A stretch of DNA of 64,000 nt from Brevundimonas sp. MF30-B (GCF_004683885.1 NZ_CP038440.1:1460001-1524000), one strand, 5' to 3'; positions 37,265 to 46,982 are shown, counted from the stretch's first letter. Notes: generated by a model not told the origin, from the sequence alone. Numbers and translations: made by a program.

Positions 37265-37450
37265 TCAGTCGTCGGCGTGCTCGGGCTTGCCCTTGCGCTT
37301 GGTCGCGGCGAAGTCCTCGAGCTGCTTCTCGGTCATGGACTCGACCATCTGTTTGGACGCGCCCTTGAGCTTGGACTTGGGCGTGTCGCCGCGCTTGGCG
37401 CTGAGGGCGGCGCCGGCGGCCTTTTGCTGGGCGGCGGATTTGGCGGGCAT
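37265..37450 (-). CDS. DUF3008 small basic protein
   Basis: A 61-residue lysine- and alanine-rich protein, MPAKSAAQQKAAGAALSAKR to TKRKGKPEH, the layout of DUF3008 proteins. The start at 37450 follows an SD (GGAG). Function unknown; family members are often abundant in stationary phase. Confidence 0.85.
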   Translation of the reverse strand: MPAKSAAQQKAAGAALSAKRGDTPKSKLKGASKQMVESMTEKQLEDFAATKRKGKPEHADD

Positions 37451-37500
37451 GGCGGTCTCCTGACTGAGCGGGAAACCGGCGCGCCCGCCGGCCGGTTCCG

Positions 37501-38661
37501 TCAGCCCAGCAGCTCGCGTCCGATCAGGAAGCGGCGGATTTCGTTGGTGCCGGCGCCGATGTCGTAGAGCTTGGCGTCGCGGACCAAGCGTTCGACAGGC
37601 CATTCCTTGGTGTAGCCCGCGCCGCCCAGGGCCTGGACGGCCTCCAGCGTGACCTTCACGGCGTTCTCGGAGGCCAGAAGGATGGCGCCGGCGGCGTCGT
37701 AGCGGGTGGTCTTGCCCTGGTCGCAGGCCTTGGCGACGGCGTAGACATAGGTTCGGGCGCTGTTGAGGGCGACGTACATGTCGGCGACCTTGGCCTGCAT
37801 CAGCTGGAAGCTGCCGATGGCCTTGCCGAACTGCTTGCGCTCGCGAACGTAGGGCAGGACCACGTCCAGCGCCGCCTGCATGATGCCCAGCGGACCGGCG
37901 GCCAGGACGGCCCGCTCATAGTCCAGGCCGCTCATCAGCACGGCCGCGCCGCGGCCTTCGCCGCCCATGACGTTCTCTTCGGGGATTTCGCAGTCTTCGA
38001 ACACCAGTTCGGCGGTGTCGGAGCCGCGCATGCCCATCTTGTCCAGCTTCTTGGAGACGCTGAAGCCCTTCATGCCGCGCTCGACCAAAAAGGCGGTGAC
38101 GCCGCCGTTGCCGTCGCCGGTGCGGGCGTAGACCACCAGGGTCTGGGCCGAGGGAGCGTTGGTGATCCAGAACTTCGTGCCGTTCAGGACGTAGCGATCG
38201 CCCTTCTTCTCGGCGCGGGTGCGCATCGACATGACGTCGGAGCCCGAGCCGGCTTCGGACATGGCCAGGGAGCCGACATGCTCGCCCGAGATCAGGCCGG
38301 GCAGATATTTGCGCTTCTGTTCTTCGGTGCCCCAGCGGCGGATCTGATTGACGCACAGGTTGGAGTGGGCGCCGTAGCTCAGGCCGATTGAAGCGGAGGC
38401 GCGCGACACCTCCTCCATCGCCACGACGTGTTCGAGGTAGCCCAGGCCCAGGCCGCCGAACTCTTCTTCCACCGTGATCCCGTGCAGGCCCAGCTCGCCC
38501 ATTTCGGGCCACAGGTCGCGGGCGAACTCGTTCTTCTCGTCGATCTCGGCGGCGCGCGGCGCCAGCCGGTCGGCGGCCCAGCGGGCGGTGGTTTCGCGGA
38601 TCATGTCGGCGCTCTCGCCGAGGCCGAATTCCATGGATTGGGGGGCGTTGGGAATGCTCAT
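37501..38661 (-). CDS. ivd: isovaleryl-CoA dehydrogenase
   Basis: A 386-residue acyl-CoA dehydrogenase. The catalytic glutamate is in [14 protein letters not shown], the position characteristic of isovaleryl-CoA dehydrogenases (the general family places it about 110 residues later). FAD contacts include [11 protein letters not shown] and FWITNA, and the C-terminus ends [18 protein letters not shown]. It catalyses the third step of leucine degradation. No methylcrotonyl-CoA carboxylase gene is adjacent. The ATG at 38661 is chosen by similarity. Confidence 0.9.
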   Translation of the reverse strand: MSIPNAPQSMEFGLGESADMIRETTARWAADRLAPRAAEIDEKNEFARDLWPEMGELGLHGITVEEEFGGLGLGYLEHVVAMEEVSRASASIGLSYGAHSNLCVNQIRRWGTEEQKRKYLPGLISGEHVGSLAMSEAGSGSDVMSMRTRAEKKGDRYVLNGTKFWITNAPSAQTLVVYARTGDGNGGVTAFLVERGMKGFSVSKKLDKMGMRGSDTAELVFEDCEIPEENVMGGEGRGAAVLMSGLDYERAVLAAGPLGIMQAALDVVLPYVRERKQFGKAIGSFQLMQAKVADMYVALNSARTYVYAVAKACDQGKTTRYDAAGAILLASENAVKVTLEAVQALGGAGYTKEWPVERLVRDAKLYDIGAGTNEIRRFLIGRELLG

Positions 38662-38707
38662 GCCGCCGGGCGTAGCATCCCCGCACGACCCGTGCAAAAG
38701 GCAGTCG

Positions 38708-39523
38708 TCAGACGGTCTGGTCGGCCTCGGGCGCGGCGCGGAACAGCCGCAGGGCGGCCACGCCCAGGCAGGCGGCGGCGACCACCGCCAGGCCCCAGCC
38801 GATCAGTCCGATCTGTCCAGCGTCGCCCTGGATCGCCGCCCGGCGAAAGGCGGCGACGGCGGCGCCGAAGGCGACCATCCCCACCGCTCCGATCACCAGA
38901 TAGGGCCAGGACGAAGCGCCCGTGGGCGCGGGCGCCTTGGCGGGTTTGACTTCGGGGGCGGTGACGGCCGGCTGGACCGCGGCACGCAGCTCGGCGACCG
39001 AGGTGCGGGCCTGGATCGGGGCGGTCATCAGGTTCGACAGGGCAGGGGCGCGAGCCGGTTCGGCGATGAATAGGGCGCGCTCGGCGGCGCGGCGGCGCGA
39101 CAGGGCGTCCGGGGCGGACGGCTCGGGCGCGGCGGCCAGGGCCTCGGCGGCCTGCGCCGCATGGCCGGCGTTCAGCTCGCGCACCACTTCTGAAGCCTTG
39201 AAGGCTTCGGGGCCCACAGAGAAGCCAAAGCTGGCCAGGGCGTCGAACTGGTGCTGGTTCAGCGGCGCGGTGACCGCCTCGCGGATCGCGGTCACGACCG
39301 GGATCAGGTCGTACTGCAGCAGCAGCTCGGCTTCCTGCTCGGTCACGGCCGAATCGGCCCGGGCCGAGCGGACATGGCCGTAACCGATGGTGAAGCCGCC
39401 CTGCAGGCGCGCAACGGCGCGCGGCCGGAAGCCTTCGAAGCTCTTGATGAGCAACAGGCCCTCGCGGGACACCTTCATGCGGTTCTGATCGGCTTCGGAC
39501 ACGTCATTGACCCAAAACGACAC
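38708..39523 (-). CDS. GH24 lysozyme-like protein with C-terminal membrane segments, catalytic Asp missing
   Basis: A 271-residue protein. Residues 20-150 resemble T4-type lysozyme (GH24), with Glu30 (KSFEGF), Thr45 (FTIGYGH) and RELNAGHA. The catalytic Asp, nine residues after the Glu in T4 lysozyme, is Arg39 here. The second part is proline- and alanine-rich, then two TM helices (about 205-250). There is no signal peptide. GTG 39523 is taken as start; an internal GTG at 39502 is possible. This may be a peptidoglycan-binding or inactive muramidase homologue rather than an enzyme. Confidence 0.75.
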   Translation of the reverse strand: MSFWVNDVSEADQNRMKVSREGLLLIKSFEGFRPRAVARLQGGFTIGYGHVRSARADSAVTEQEAELLLQYDLIPVVTAIREAVTAPLNQHQFDALASFGFSVGPEAFKASEVVRELNAGHAAQAAEALAAAPEPSAPDALSRRRAAERALFIAEPARAPALSNLMTAPIQARTSVAELRAAVQPAVTAPEVKPAKAPAPTGASSWPYLVIGAVGMVAFGAAVAAFRRAAIQGDAGQIGLIGWGLAVVAAACLGVAALRLFRAAPEADQTV

Positions 39524-39566
39524 GGGCGGGCTCGCCTGACAAGCGAACCAGCAAGGCGCGTACCGA

Positions 39567-40979
39567 TCAAAGGAGGACTATCGTGGCCAGACCAAGGAAG
39601 ATCAGGAAACCGAAGAAGTCCGTCGTCGCCGTCACGAACACGGCCGACGAGACGGCCGGATCGAACTTCAGCTTGGACAAGGTGATGGGCGTCAGCACGC
39701 CCACGGTCGCCGCGATCATCAGGTTCAGCACCATGGCCGCGCCGATCACGAGGCCGATGGCTATGTCCTGAGCCCAGAATCCGGCGGCCACCCCGATCAG
39801 GGGCGCCAGGATCAGGCCATTGGCCAGGCCGACGATCAGTTCGCGCCAAAAGGTGCGCACGGCGTTGGAGCTGTTCAGTTCGCGCGTGGCCAGGGCGCGC
39901 ACCGTCACGGTCAGGGCCTGGGTGCCGGCGTTGCCGCCGATGGCCGACACGATCGGCATCAGCACGGCCAGGGCGACGATTTCCTGGATCGTCGCCTCGA
40001 ACACCGAGATGACGGCTGCGCCCAGCACGGCCGTGCCCAGGTTGATCGTCAGCCAAGGCACGCGGCCGCGCACGATCTCGAAGACGCTGGAGCCGCGATC
40101 CTCGTCCGAAACGCCGGCCAGGCGCAGGATGTCCTCGCGGTTCTCTTCCTGGATGATGTTGACGATGTCGTCGACCGTCAGCTGGCCTACCAGACGGCCG
40201 GCGGCGTCCACCACCGGCGCCGAGATCAGGTGGTATTTCTCGAAGATGTAAGCGACCTCTTCCTGGTCCTGATCGACCGTGATCTCGTTGACCGGCTCCA
40301 TCAGGTCGGCGAGCGGCGTCGCACGAGGGCTGCGGAGCAGACGGCTGATCGGCACGCCGCCGATAGGGCGGTTCAGCGGGTCGACGACATAGATGTCGAA
40401 AAAGAGCTCGGGCAGATCCTCGCCCTGTGCGCGCACGTGGTCGATGGTGTCGCCGACGTTCCAGAACTGCGGCGCGGCCATGAACTCGCGCTGCATCAGG
40501 CGGCCGGCGGATTCCTCCTCGTAGCCCAGCGAGCTTTCGATCGCGGCGCGGTCGACCTCGGGCATGGCGGCCAGAACGCGCTCGCGCTGGTCGTCCTCCA
40601 TCTCCTCGACGACGGCGGCGGCGTCGTCGGAGTCCAGCTCCTGCAGCGCCTCGGCCAGGGTCAGGTGAGGCACCCGCTCCAGCACCTCCTCGCGGATGCC
40701 GTCGTCCAGCTCGGGGAGGGTTTCGGCCAACAGGTCGGGCGGCAGCCACTGGACCACCACCATCCGGTGCTCGGCCGTCAGGAAGCCCATCAGGTCGGCG
40801 ACGTCGGCAGGGTGCAGGTCTTCGAGCAGGCCGCGCAGACGCAGGCCGTCGCCGTCGTCGGCGGCGTCCACCACCTTTTCGACGAAGGCGGGTGTCAGGG
40901 CGTAGTCCTCGCCCAGCGCTTCGTGGTCTTCGACTTCGGAGTCAGGGGCTCTCGGGAGGGCGGAATCCGTGTGGGTCAC
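39567..40979 (-). CDS. mgtE: magnesium transporter MgtE
   Basis: A 470-residue Mg2+ channel: N-domain superhelix (about 30-150, ADLMGFLTAEHR, LPELDD), paired CBS domains (about 155-270), plug helix and five TM helices. The pore has PIVSAIGGNAGTQ and the conserved Asp in TATTDFFGF near residue 455. Cytosolic Mg2+ binding to N and CBS domains closes the channel. A single-gene locus; no M-box riboswitch seen in its leader. Confidence 0.95.
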   Translation of the reverse strand: MTHTDSALPRAPDSEVEDHEALGEDYALTPAFVEKVVDAADDGDGLRLRGLLEDLHPADVADLMGFLTAEHRMVVVQWLPPDLLAETLPELDDGIREEVLERVPHLTLAEALQELDSDDAAAVVEEMEDDQRERVLAAMPEVDRAAIESSLGYEEESAGRLMQREFMAAPQFWNVGDTIDHVRAQGEDLPELFFDIYVVDPLNRPIGGVPISRLLRSPRATPLADLMEPVNEITVDQDQEEVAYIFEKYHLISAPVVDAAGRLVGQLTVDDIVNIIQEENREDILRLAGVSDEDRGSSVFEIVRGRVPWLTINLGTAVLGAAVISVFEATIQEIVALAVLMPIVSAIGGNAGTQALTVTVRALATRELNSSNAVRTFWRELIVGLANGLILAPLIGVAAGFWAQDIAIGLVIGAAMVLNLMIAATVGVLTPITLSKLKFDPAVSSAVFVTATTDFFGFLIFLGLATIVLL

Positions 40980-41042
40980 GCTTTGCCTCCCGAGAAGATA
41001 ACTCAGCTCAAACCAGCCGACGTTCGCCCTTTAGAAATCAGA

Positions 41043-41127
41043 TGGTGCGGTCGAGAAGACTCGAACTTCCACGGGTTGCCCCACAGCGACCTCAACGCTG
41101 CGCGTCTACCAATTCCGCCACGACCGC
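41043..41127 (-). tRNA. tRNA-Leu (anticodon GAG)
   Basis: An 85-nt class II tRNA on the minus strand: acceptor GCGGTCG, D-arm GCGGAATTGGTAGACGC, anticodon stem CAGCG/CGCTG with loop TTGAGGT, a long variable arm, T-loop TTCGAGT and encoded CCA. Reads CTC/CTT codons. Confidence 0.95.
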
Positions 41128-41190
41128 TCGCATCGGAGCGGGGGCAATAGCGGAGCCGCGCTGGAAAGGGAAGGGGCCTTTTGGGTCGTA

Positions 41191-41442
41191 TCAGGCGGCG
41201 CCGGCCATGAAGTCGTAGACGTCGGCCGGGCGGGTCACGGTGATGGCGATGCGGTCGTCGCGAATCTCGATCTCGCCGCGCGCCACGGGGTGGTTGTTGG
41301 CCAGGATCCAGACCTCGTCGCTTTCAGACGCGTCCAGCGGGATGACCGCGCCCCGGCCCATGCGCAGCAGTTGCGCCATCGGCAGGACCGAACGGCCCAG
41401 CACGACTGAAATCTCGACATCGACGGCGTCGATCTGGCTCAC
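41191..41442 (-). CDS. FliN/SpoA-domain flagellar motor switch-like protein
   Basis: An 83-residue protein that is a single SpoA (FliN C-terminal) domain: VEISVVLGRSVLPMAQLLRM, then RGAVIPLDASESDEVWILANNHPVARGEI. FliN forms the C-ring with FliM and FliG. No flagellar operon is nearby. GTG at 41442 is preferred since the domain begins right there; a longer frame to 41496 would add unrelated residues and abut lipB. Confidence 0.8.
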   Translation of the reverse strand: MSQIDAVDVEISVVLGRSVLPMAQLLRMGRGAVIPLDASESDEVWILANNHPVARGEIEIRDDRIAITVTRPADVYDFMAGAA

Positions 41443-41494
41443 GGCGGATACTCGAAGACTTGCGCGAAGCAGCGCCCATGCACATTGAGGGATC

Positions 41495-42202
41495 ATGCTT
41501 GCCGACCCGTTAAGTTTGAGCCTGAAGCGCGACGACGGGGCGCCGGTCGGCTGGGCCGTCTCAGAGGGTTACGTCGAATACGACGCGGCGGTTCAGGCGA
41601 TGGAGGCCCGCGTCGCCGCGATCGCGGCCGGCGAAGCTGACGAGGTGGTCTGGCTGCTGGAGCATCCGCCGCTCTACACCGCCGGGGTCTCGGCCAAGGA
41701 CGGCGACCTTCTGGATGCGGGTCGGTTTCCGGTGCACCGCACGGGCCGGGGCGGGCAGTTCACCTATCACGGACCGGGCCAGCGCGTGGCCTATGTCATG
41801 CTGGACCTGAACCGGCGCGGCCGCGACGTGCGCGGCTTCGTAAGGGGGCTGGAGGCCTGGATCATCGACGCTCTGGATCGCTTCGGCGTCGAGGCGGGAC
41901 CGCGCGAGGGCCGGGTCGGCGTCTGGGTCGAGCGCAAGGGGCCCGGGTGGTCCCGCGAGGACAAGATCGCCGCCATAGGCGTGAAGGTCCGTCGCTGGGT
42001 CACTTTCCACGGCATCAGCCTGAACGTCGAACCGAACCTGGACCATTTCGGCGGCATCGTGCCGTGCGGCATCAGCGAGCACGGCGTGACCAGCCTGGTC
42101 GATCTGGGCCGGCCCGCGACGCTGGACGAGGCCGACGCCGCGCTGAAGGGCGCCTTCAGTGAAATCTTCGGCCGCGTCGCCTCGGCCGATCCGCCGATTT
42201 GA
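41495..42202 (+). CDS. lipB: octanoyltransferase LipB
   Basis: A 235-residue enzyme moving octanoyl from ACP to lipoyl domains in lipoate synthesis. Conserved: [24 protein letters not shown], Lys164 ([15 protein letters not shown]), and the acyl-thioester Cys191 ([12 protein letters not shown]). Divergent from the FliN-like gene with about 50 bp between starts. Confidence 0.95.
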   Translation: MLADPLSLSLKRDDGAPVGWAVSEGYVEYDAAVQAMEARVAAIAAGEADEVVWLLEHPPLYTAGVSAKDGDLLDAGRFPVHRTGRGGQFTYHGPGQRVAYVMLDLNRRGRDVRGFVRGLEAWIIDALDRFGVEAGPREGRVGVWVERKGPGWSREDKIAAIGVKVRRWVTFHGISLNVEPNLDHFGGIVPCGISEHGVTSLVDLGRPATLDEADAALKGAFSEIFGRVASADPPI

Positions 42203-42312
42203 CAGCACCGCAACCCGCGACAGCGTTGCGCACTTGGCAAGGGCGGGTCCAGTCAGGTTAAAACACCCGCCGTTCTTCCTTCCTCAGCAGCATCCGCCCG
42301 GAGCCGCAAGAC

Positions 42313-43803
42313 ATGACCCGACTGCTCACCGCCGTATCCGCCGCCGCGCTCAGCCTCGTGGTGGGCGCCGGCGCCGCCTCCGCTCAGGATTTCCGCGCCC
42401 TTGCGCAGCAGGACCTGCAGGCGGCGCATGCGGCGCTGCGTGACAATCACCCCGCTGCGGTGGTCCAGGGCGAGGCCGGAAACGCCTTCCGGGCCTGGCT
42501 GGACGCGGGCCTTCAGGAGGCCACCCAGATGTCGGCGCAGGTGAACAGCGGCGACAGCCACGCGGCGCTGATGCGCTGGTATGCGGGCGGCTTCCGCGAT
42601 TCCAACATCCGCATCACCCCCACCTTCGATGGGCTGGGCCGCTATTTCGCCATCGGCTGGCCCGGCGTCGCCACCGCCTGGCGCAATGGCCAGTACGTCG
42701 TCAGCTACGTGAAGCCCGGCACGCGCGGCGCGCCTGCGGTGGGCTCGGTCGTCACTGAATGCTCGGGGCAGCCGATCGAGGAATTCGCCCGCCGCCGTCT
42801 GGACCGGTGGCATGGCGATCTGAACACTGAGGCCGGGCGCATTCAGTCGGCGCCGTATCTGTTGTGGAACCTGAACAATCCGATCACCGGCGGCACGCCG
42901 ACCACCTGCAAGTTCCAGCAGGGCCGCCGGACGCGTGACGTGGCCCTGACGAACGTCACGCCCCAGGCTGGCGAGATCGAGGCCGCCTATCGCGCCAGCG
43001 TCTACACGCCTCCGGCCCAGAACCCGCTGGCGATCGAACAGGTGGACGGGCGCGCCTGGATCCATGTCCATTCGCTGGCGGACGACGCCGGCTGGCCCGC
43101 CTTCTACGGCCAGGTCGAGGCGCAACTGGCGGCCATCCGGGGACCGGCCGGGGCCGTCATCGACCTGCGCGGCGCCCAGGGGCTGTCGCCGAACGCCACG
43201 GCGCGCGGCTATGGCCTGGCCAACCGCATCTGGACGCCGGAGTTCACCGTCAGCCGCCAGCCGGCCGCCGGCGAGATCACCTATCGCGCCACTCCCGCCA
43301 ACCGTGAATGGTACGCCCAGACCCTGGCCCGCATGCAGGCCGATCCGCGTTTCGTGCAGGAATCGGGCCCGGTGATCGAAGAGACCACGGGCATCGTCCA
43401 GGCGTTCGACCGAGCCATCGCCGCCGGCCAACAAAGCTTCACCCTGCCGGGACGTCCGGCGGCCGCCGACACCGGCGCGCCCAACCCGGTGCAGGGGCAG
43501 GTCGTGGTGCTGGTCGATTCGGGGTGCTCGGGCGGTTGCCTGGACACGCTGGACCTGCTGACCAATCTTCCGAACGTGCGGTTGGCCGGCTCGACCACGG
43601 CGTTGGACTCCATCTTCGTGGAGCCGACGGTCTTGCGCCTTCCGTCCAACTATTCGGATCTCAGCTACGGCCACAAGGCGTGGACTTCGCGCGAGCGGGC
43701 CAACAACCAGCCCTATACGCCCGAGGCCGGCCTGACCTACACGGGCGACCCCACCAATGAGCAGGCGGTGCGCACCTGGGTCGGCACGCTGTTCGGCGGC
43801 TGA
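42313..43803 (+). CDS. S41-family exported peptidase
   Basis: A 496-residue periplasmic protein with signal peptide (about 1-24, ASAQ) and an S41 C-terminal-processing protease core. The probable nucleophile Ser lies in VVVLVDSGCSGGCLDTLD, and AGAVIDLRGAQG is the preceding strand. A PDZ domain is not clear (VGSVVTECSGQPIEEFA may represent a fragment). It could cleave envelope proteins; the target is unknown. A terminator hairpin follows. Confidence 0.83.
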   Translation: MTRLLTAVSAAALSLVVGAGAASAQDFRALAQQDLQAAHAALRDNHPAAVVQGEAGNAFRAWLDAGLQEATQMSAQVNSGDSHAALMRWYAGGFRDSNIRITPTFDGLGRYFAIGWPGVATAWRNGQYVVSYVKPGTRGAPAVGSVVTECSGQPIEEFARRRLDRWHGDLNTEAGRIQSAPYLLWNLNNPITGGTPTTCKFQQGRRTRDVALTNVTPQAGEIEAAYRASVYTPPAQNPLAIEQVDGRAWIHVHSLADDAGWPAFYGQVEAQLAAIRGPAGAVIDLRGAQGLSPNATARGYGLANRIWTPEFTVSRQPAAGEITYRATPANREWYAQTLARMQADPRFVQESGPVIEETTGIVQAFDRAIAAGQQSFTLPGRPAAADTGAPNPVQGQVVVLVDSGCSGGCLDTLDLLTNLPNVRLAGSTTALDSIFVEPTVLRLPSNYSDLSYGHKAWTSRERANNQPYTPEAGLTYTGDPTNEQAVRTWVGTLFGG

Positions 43804-43813
43804 GTCGACGCCT

Positions 43814-43846
43814 TTGCGGGACGGTCTGGAACCGGCCGTCCCGCAA
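43814..43846 (+). terminator. terminator hairpin after the S41 peptidase gene
   Basis: A perfect 11-bp stem (TTGCGGGACGG / CCGTCCCGCAA) with an 11-nt loop, 10 bp after the stop. No strong T-run, only CCCTATTT. Confidence 0.55.
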
Positions 43847-43861
43847 CCCTATTTGGGGAGG

Positions 43862-44329
43862 ATGACCCGTTCGCCATCCGGCTATGATCTGACACCGCCC
43901 AGCGACACCCAGCGCGTCGCTCTTGAAGCCGATCTTTCCGCGGAGGAACGGCGCGTGCTTCTGGCTCACGGCACCGAGGCGCCCTTCTGCGGCACGCTGC
44001 TGGGGGAGAGCCGCGCGGGCGTCTTCTGCTGCCGCGAATGCGGCCTGCCGCTGTTCCGCAGCGGTGCGAAGTTCGAGAGCGGCACCGGCTGGCCCAGCTT
44101 CACCCAGCCCGTCGATGAAGCCCACGTCCGAGCGGTGCGCGACAACTCCTACGGCATGGAGCGCGTCGAGACCCGCTGCGCCCGCTGCGACAGCCATCAG
44201 GGCCATGTCTTTCCGGACGGGCCGCCCCCGACCGGTCTTCGGTACTGCATCAATTCGGTGGCGCTCAGTTTCGTGGCCGAGGGCCAGCCGTTGCCGGACC
44301 CCTTGGGGCGCGGCGACGGGGCCGCCTGA
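43862..44329 (+). CDS. msrB: peptide-methionine (R)-S-oxide reductase
   Basis: A 155-residue zinc-binding MsrB. Zinc cysteines are C57, C60 (CCREC), C106 and C109 (CARCD), with catalytic Cys129 in RYCINSVAL, and SGTGWPSF and SHQGHVFPDGP complete the site. It reduces R-methionine sulfoxide in proteins, probably in the cytoplasm since there is no signal peptide. SD (GGGGAGG) is very close to the ATG. Confidence 0.95.
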   Translation: MTRSPSGYDLTPPSDTQRVALEADLSAEERRVLLAHGTEAPFCGTLLGESRAGVFCCRECGLPLFRSGAKFESGTGWPSFTQPVDEAHVRAVRDNSYGMERVETRCARCDSHQGHVFPDGPPPTGLRYCINSVALSFVAEGQPLPDPLGRGDGAA

Positions 44330-44377
44330 CCTTGGCCGCAATCGCGGCTAAGGTGTTTCAAAGCGTGGAGTGAACCG

Positions 44378-44959
44378 ATGCTCGTCAGTCTGATCGCCGC
44401 TGCAGCCCTCGCCGGGCCCGCCGAACCGCAGGTCGTGACGACTGCTCCGCGCGGCGACGCCGCCCAGGCCGCGCTGACCGCCCCGGCTCCCGAGGCGGCG
44501 CCTGCGATCCAGAATACGGTCCCGGCCCACGGCCTTTCGACGGACGCCCAGATCGCGCGCTGGCTGTCCGCCCGAGCGCCGGACCAGCGCGACGCCGACG
44601 CCCCACTGTGGCAGGAGGCTGAACCCCGCCGGGTGCGCGGCGAGGTAAGCGCCGGGATCGGCAGCCACGGCTATCGCGATTTCTCGGCCTGGGCCTCCAT
44701 GCCCCTGGGCGAACGAGCCGAGCTGACGCTTGGGTTCAGCCAGACGCGCAATGCGCCTTGGGCCTATGGCTACGGCCACGGCTACGGCTATGGCGACATG
44801 TACGGCTACGGCATGGATTGGGCGCGGCCCTTTTCGGTGCTGCGTGGTCATGGTTTCGACGCGTCTCGCGTCTACGGAAGTCGGGCCGGGGAGACGCGCG
44901 ACGATTCGCGTCCCGCCTCCGGACCCGCGCCCCGTCCGGAGACGCCCGGCCGCCCCTGA
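44378..44959 (+). CDS. small secreted protein with Tyr-Gly repeats
   Basis: A 193-residue protein with a short N-terminal hydrophobic segment (about 1-16, likely signal peptide), an alanine-proline-rich linker, a beta-like part and a repetitive Tyr-Gly stretch (about 127-148, YGYGHGYGYGDMYGYG). No family recognised. SD GGAG. Confidence 0.6.
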   Translation: MLVSLIAAAALAGPAEPQVVTTAPRGDAAQAALTAPAPEAAPAIQNTVPAHGLSTDAQIARWLSARAPDQRDADAPLWQEAEPRRVRGEVSAGIGSHGYRDFSAWASMPLGERAELTLGFSQTRNAPWAYGYGHGYGYGDMYGYGMDWARPFSVLRGHGFDASRVYGSRAGETRDDSRPASGPAPRPETPGRP

Positions 44960-45045
44960 TCTCCGGGGCGTCCGATCGACGCAGGACAATCGGCGCGGTG
45001 GCGGATTGACGCCCAGCACCCATGTTGCGGCGCGAGAGGACATTC

Positions 45046-45714
45046 ATGGAAGACCTGCTGCGCTCCGTCGCCGACTTCATTTCACGCAACCAGGTCTGGG
45101 CCGGGCTGATTCTGGGCTCGATCACCTTCCTGGAATCTCTGGCGGTGATCGGGGCCTTCGTGCCGGCGACCGGCCTGCTGGTCGCGGCGGGCGCCATGGT
45201 GGCCATGGGCGTGCTGGATCCTTGGAACGTGCTGCTCGGCTGCGTGATCGGCGCCGTGCTGGGCGACGCCCTCAGCTTCTGGCTGGGGCGCCGCCTGGGC
45301 CCCTCGGTGCTGCGTCACCAGGTGTTCAAGCCGCATCGTCGCCGTGTCGCCTGGACGCGGCTGTTCGCCTACCGCTACGGGGTGGCTTCGGTCTACATCG
45401 GCCGCTTCTTCGGGCCGCTCAGGGCCTTCGTGCCCGTGACCGTCGGCATTCTCGGCATGCGGCAGAAGACCTTCCAGATCGCCAATGTGCTGTCGGCCTT
45501 CGTCTGGGTGGGGGCCATGCTGGCGCCGGGCTATCTGGCCCAGAAGGGCTTGGCGCGTCTGGAGGCGATGAGCGAGGCTCACGGACCGACGCTGGCCGCG
45601 ATCGCCGCCGTCGCCGTCTTCGCCTGCGGCTATATCGCCTACCGCTGGATCAAGGGACGCACCCTGAAACGCGCCGAGCGGCGGGTGCTGGCGCGCTTCC
45701 CGGAAAAAGCCTGA
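45046..45714 (+). CDS. DedA/SNARE-associated (VTT domain) membrane protein
   Basis: A 222-residue integral membrane protein of the DedA family: FLESLAVIGAFVPATGLLVAAG and the signature GDALSFWLGRRLG and YIGRFFGPLRAFVPVTVG. Members are lipid or undecaprenyl-phosphate transporters. ATG at 45046 follows SD GAGAGGA. It directly precedes mreC (125 bp gap), where mreB would be expected. Confidence 0.88.
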   Translation: MEDLLRSVADFISRNQVWAGLILGSITFLESLAVIGAFVPATGLLVAAGAMVAMGVLDPWNVLLGCVIGAVLGDALSFWLGRRLGPSVLRHQVFKPHRRRVAWTRLFAYRYGVASVYIGRFFGPLRAFVPVTVGILGMRQKTFQIANVLSAFVWVGAMLAPGYLAQKGLARLEAMSEAHGPTLAAIAAVAVFACGYIAYRWIKGRTLKRAERRVLARFPEKA

Positions 45715-45839
45715 AGCTTCACTGCAATTCGACGTGATGAAGCGTCCGTGGCCGGTTCCCTTGGCGTTCGCTTTTTGCGATAGCGATGGGGCGGCAGGGG
45801 GCGTCCTGTCGTTTCAACCCCCTCTCAGGAAGGCTGGCC

Positions 45840-46982
45840 GTGGCGTTTCGCGACGGACCGTTCGAGAATCTGAAGGTGCCGCTAGCCTGGACGGCCGCGG
45901 TGATGGTTGTGGTCGCCCTGATCGTCGCCGGCATGCTTCTGATCGGCGACAGACCGCGCGCGGGCGGGCAGGAAAGCTACGCCGGCGCGCGCTCCGTGGC
46001 GCGCGAGGCGACGACGCCGGTCGGCCGGGTGCTGTCGGCCCCTGTGCGGTGGACCCGAGCGGCGGGCGCGGGCATCGGCGGCTACTTCTTCGCCGCGTCC
46101 GAGAATCGCCGGCTGAAGGCGGAAATCCGCGAGCTTGAGGCCTGGCGTGATGAGGCCATCGCCCTGAAGAGCGTCAACGCCCGGTATGAGGCCCTGTTGG
46201 GCGTCCGCACCGAGCCCCCGATACCGATGGTGACCGCTCGCACGGTGACCGAGGCGCGGGGGCCGTTCAGCAACGCCCGGCTGCTCGACGTCGGCTCACG
46301 ACGTCAGGTCCGGATCGGCAACCCGGTGGTCGACGAGCACGGGCTCGTGGGGCGGGTCATCGGAGTCTCGCCGAACGCAAGCCGCATGTTGATGCTGACG
46401 GACGTGGCGTCCAAGACGCCCGTGCTGATCGAGCGCACAGGCGCGCGCGCGCTGATGGTCGGCGACGGCTCGGGCGGGCCGCGGCTGGACTATGTGCGGG
46501 GCGACGCCTCGATGCAGGCCGGGGACCGGGTGCTGACGTCGGGCGACGGCGGCGCCCTGCCTCGCGGCCTGCCGGTGGGTGTCGTCGCCAGCGGAGTCGA
46601 CGGACGCTGGCGGGTCAAGCTGTTCAGCGACCGAGGGCCGATCGACTATGTGCGCGTCCTGCTGTTCCAGGACTTCTCCCAACTGGCCGACACAGCGGCG
46701 CTGAACGCGCCGCCGCTGGTGAGCCTGGACACGGCGCCGGCCCCCACTGCGGCGCAGGCGACGGCGATCGCCGATGTCGCGGCCCGTCGCCAGGCCGCCG
46801 CCCAGGCGGCCGCCGAGCGGGTCCGCACGGCTCAGGCGGCCCCTTCGCCTCAACCGCTGCCGACGCCGCCCGCTGGCGAGCGGCCGGCCCCGACCGCGCC
46901 CAGACCCAGCCTGAACGCCCAACCTGCGCAGACACAGCCCCAGGCCCCGCCCGAGCCGGCTCCTGACGGAGACGAGGGATGA
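45840..46982 (+). CDS. mreC: rod-shape-determining protein MreC
   Basis: A 380-residue protein: one N-terminal TM helix (about 14-36), a coiled coil (about 85-112), and two beta-barrel domains (about 120-275, VVDEHGLVGRVIGV and RGLPVGVVASGVDG). A long Pro-Ala-Gln tail follows. GTG 45840 with SD AGGAAGG is chosen. It dimerises in the periplasm and scaffolds the elongasome with PBP2. First gene of a four-gene operon; ATGA overlap with mreD. Confidence 0.92.
   Translation: MAFRDGPFENLKVPLAWTAAVMVVVALIVAGMLLIGDRPRAGGQESYAGARSVAREATTPVGRVLSAPVRWTRAAGAGIGGYFFAASENRRLKAEIRELEAWRDEAIALKSVNARYEALLGVRTEPPIPMVTARTVTEARGPFSNARLLDVGSRRQVRIGNPVVDEHGLVGRVIGVSPNASRMLMLTDVASKTPVLIERTGARALMVGDGSGGPRLDYVRGDASMQAGDRVLTSGDGGALPRGLPVGVVASGVDGRWRVKLFSDRGPIDYVRVLLFQDFSQLADTAALNAPPLVSLDTAPAPTAAQATAIADVAARRQAAAQAAAERVRTAQAAPSPQPLPTPPAGERPAPTAPRPSLNAQPAQTQPQAPPEPAPDGDEG

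Noticed and set aside
45786..45839. Longer MreC start (ATG 45786)
   Set aside because: The GTG at 45840 has a good SD and starts the conserved part; the extension looks unlike MreC N-termini.
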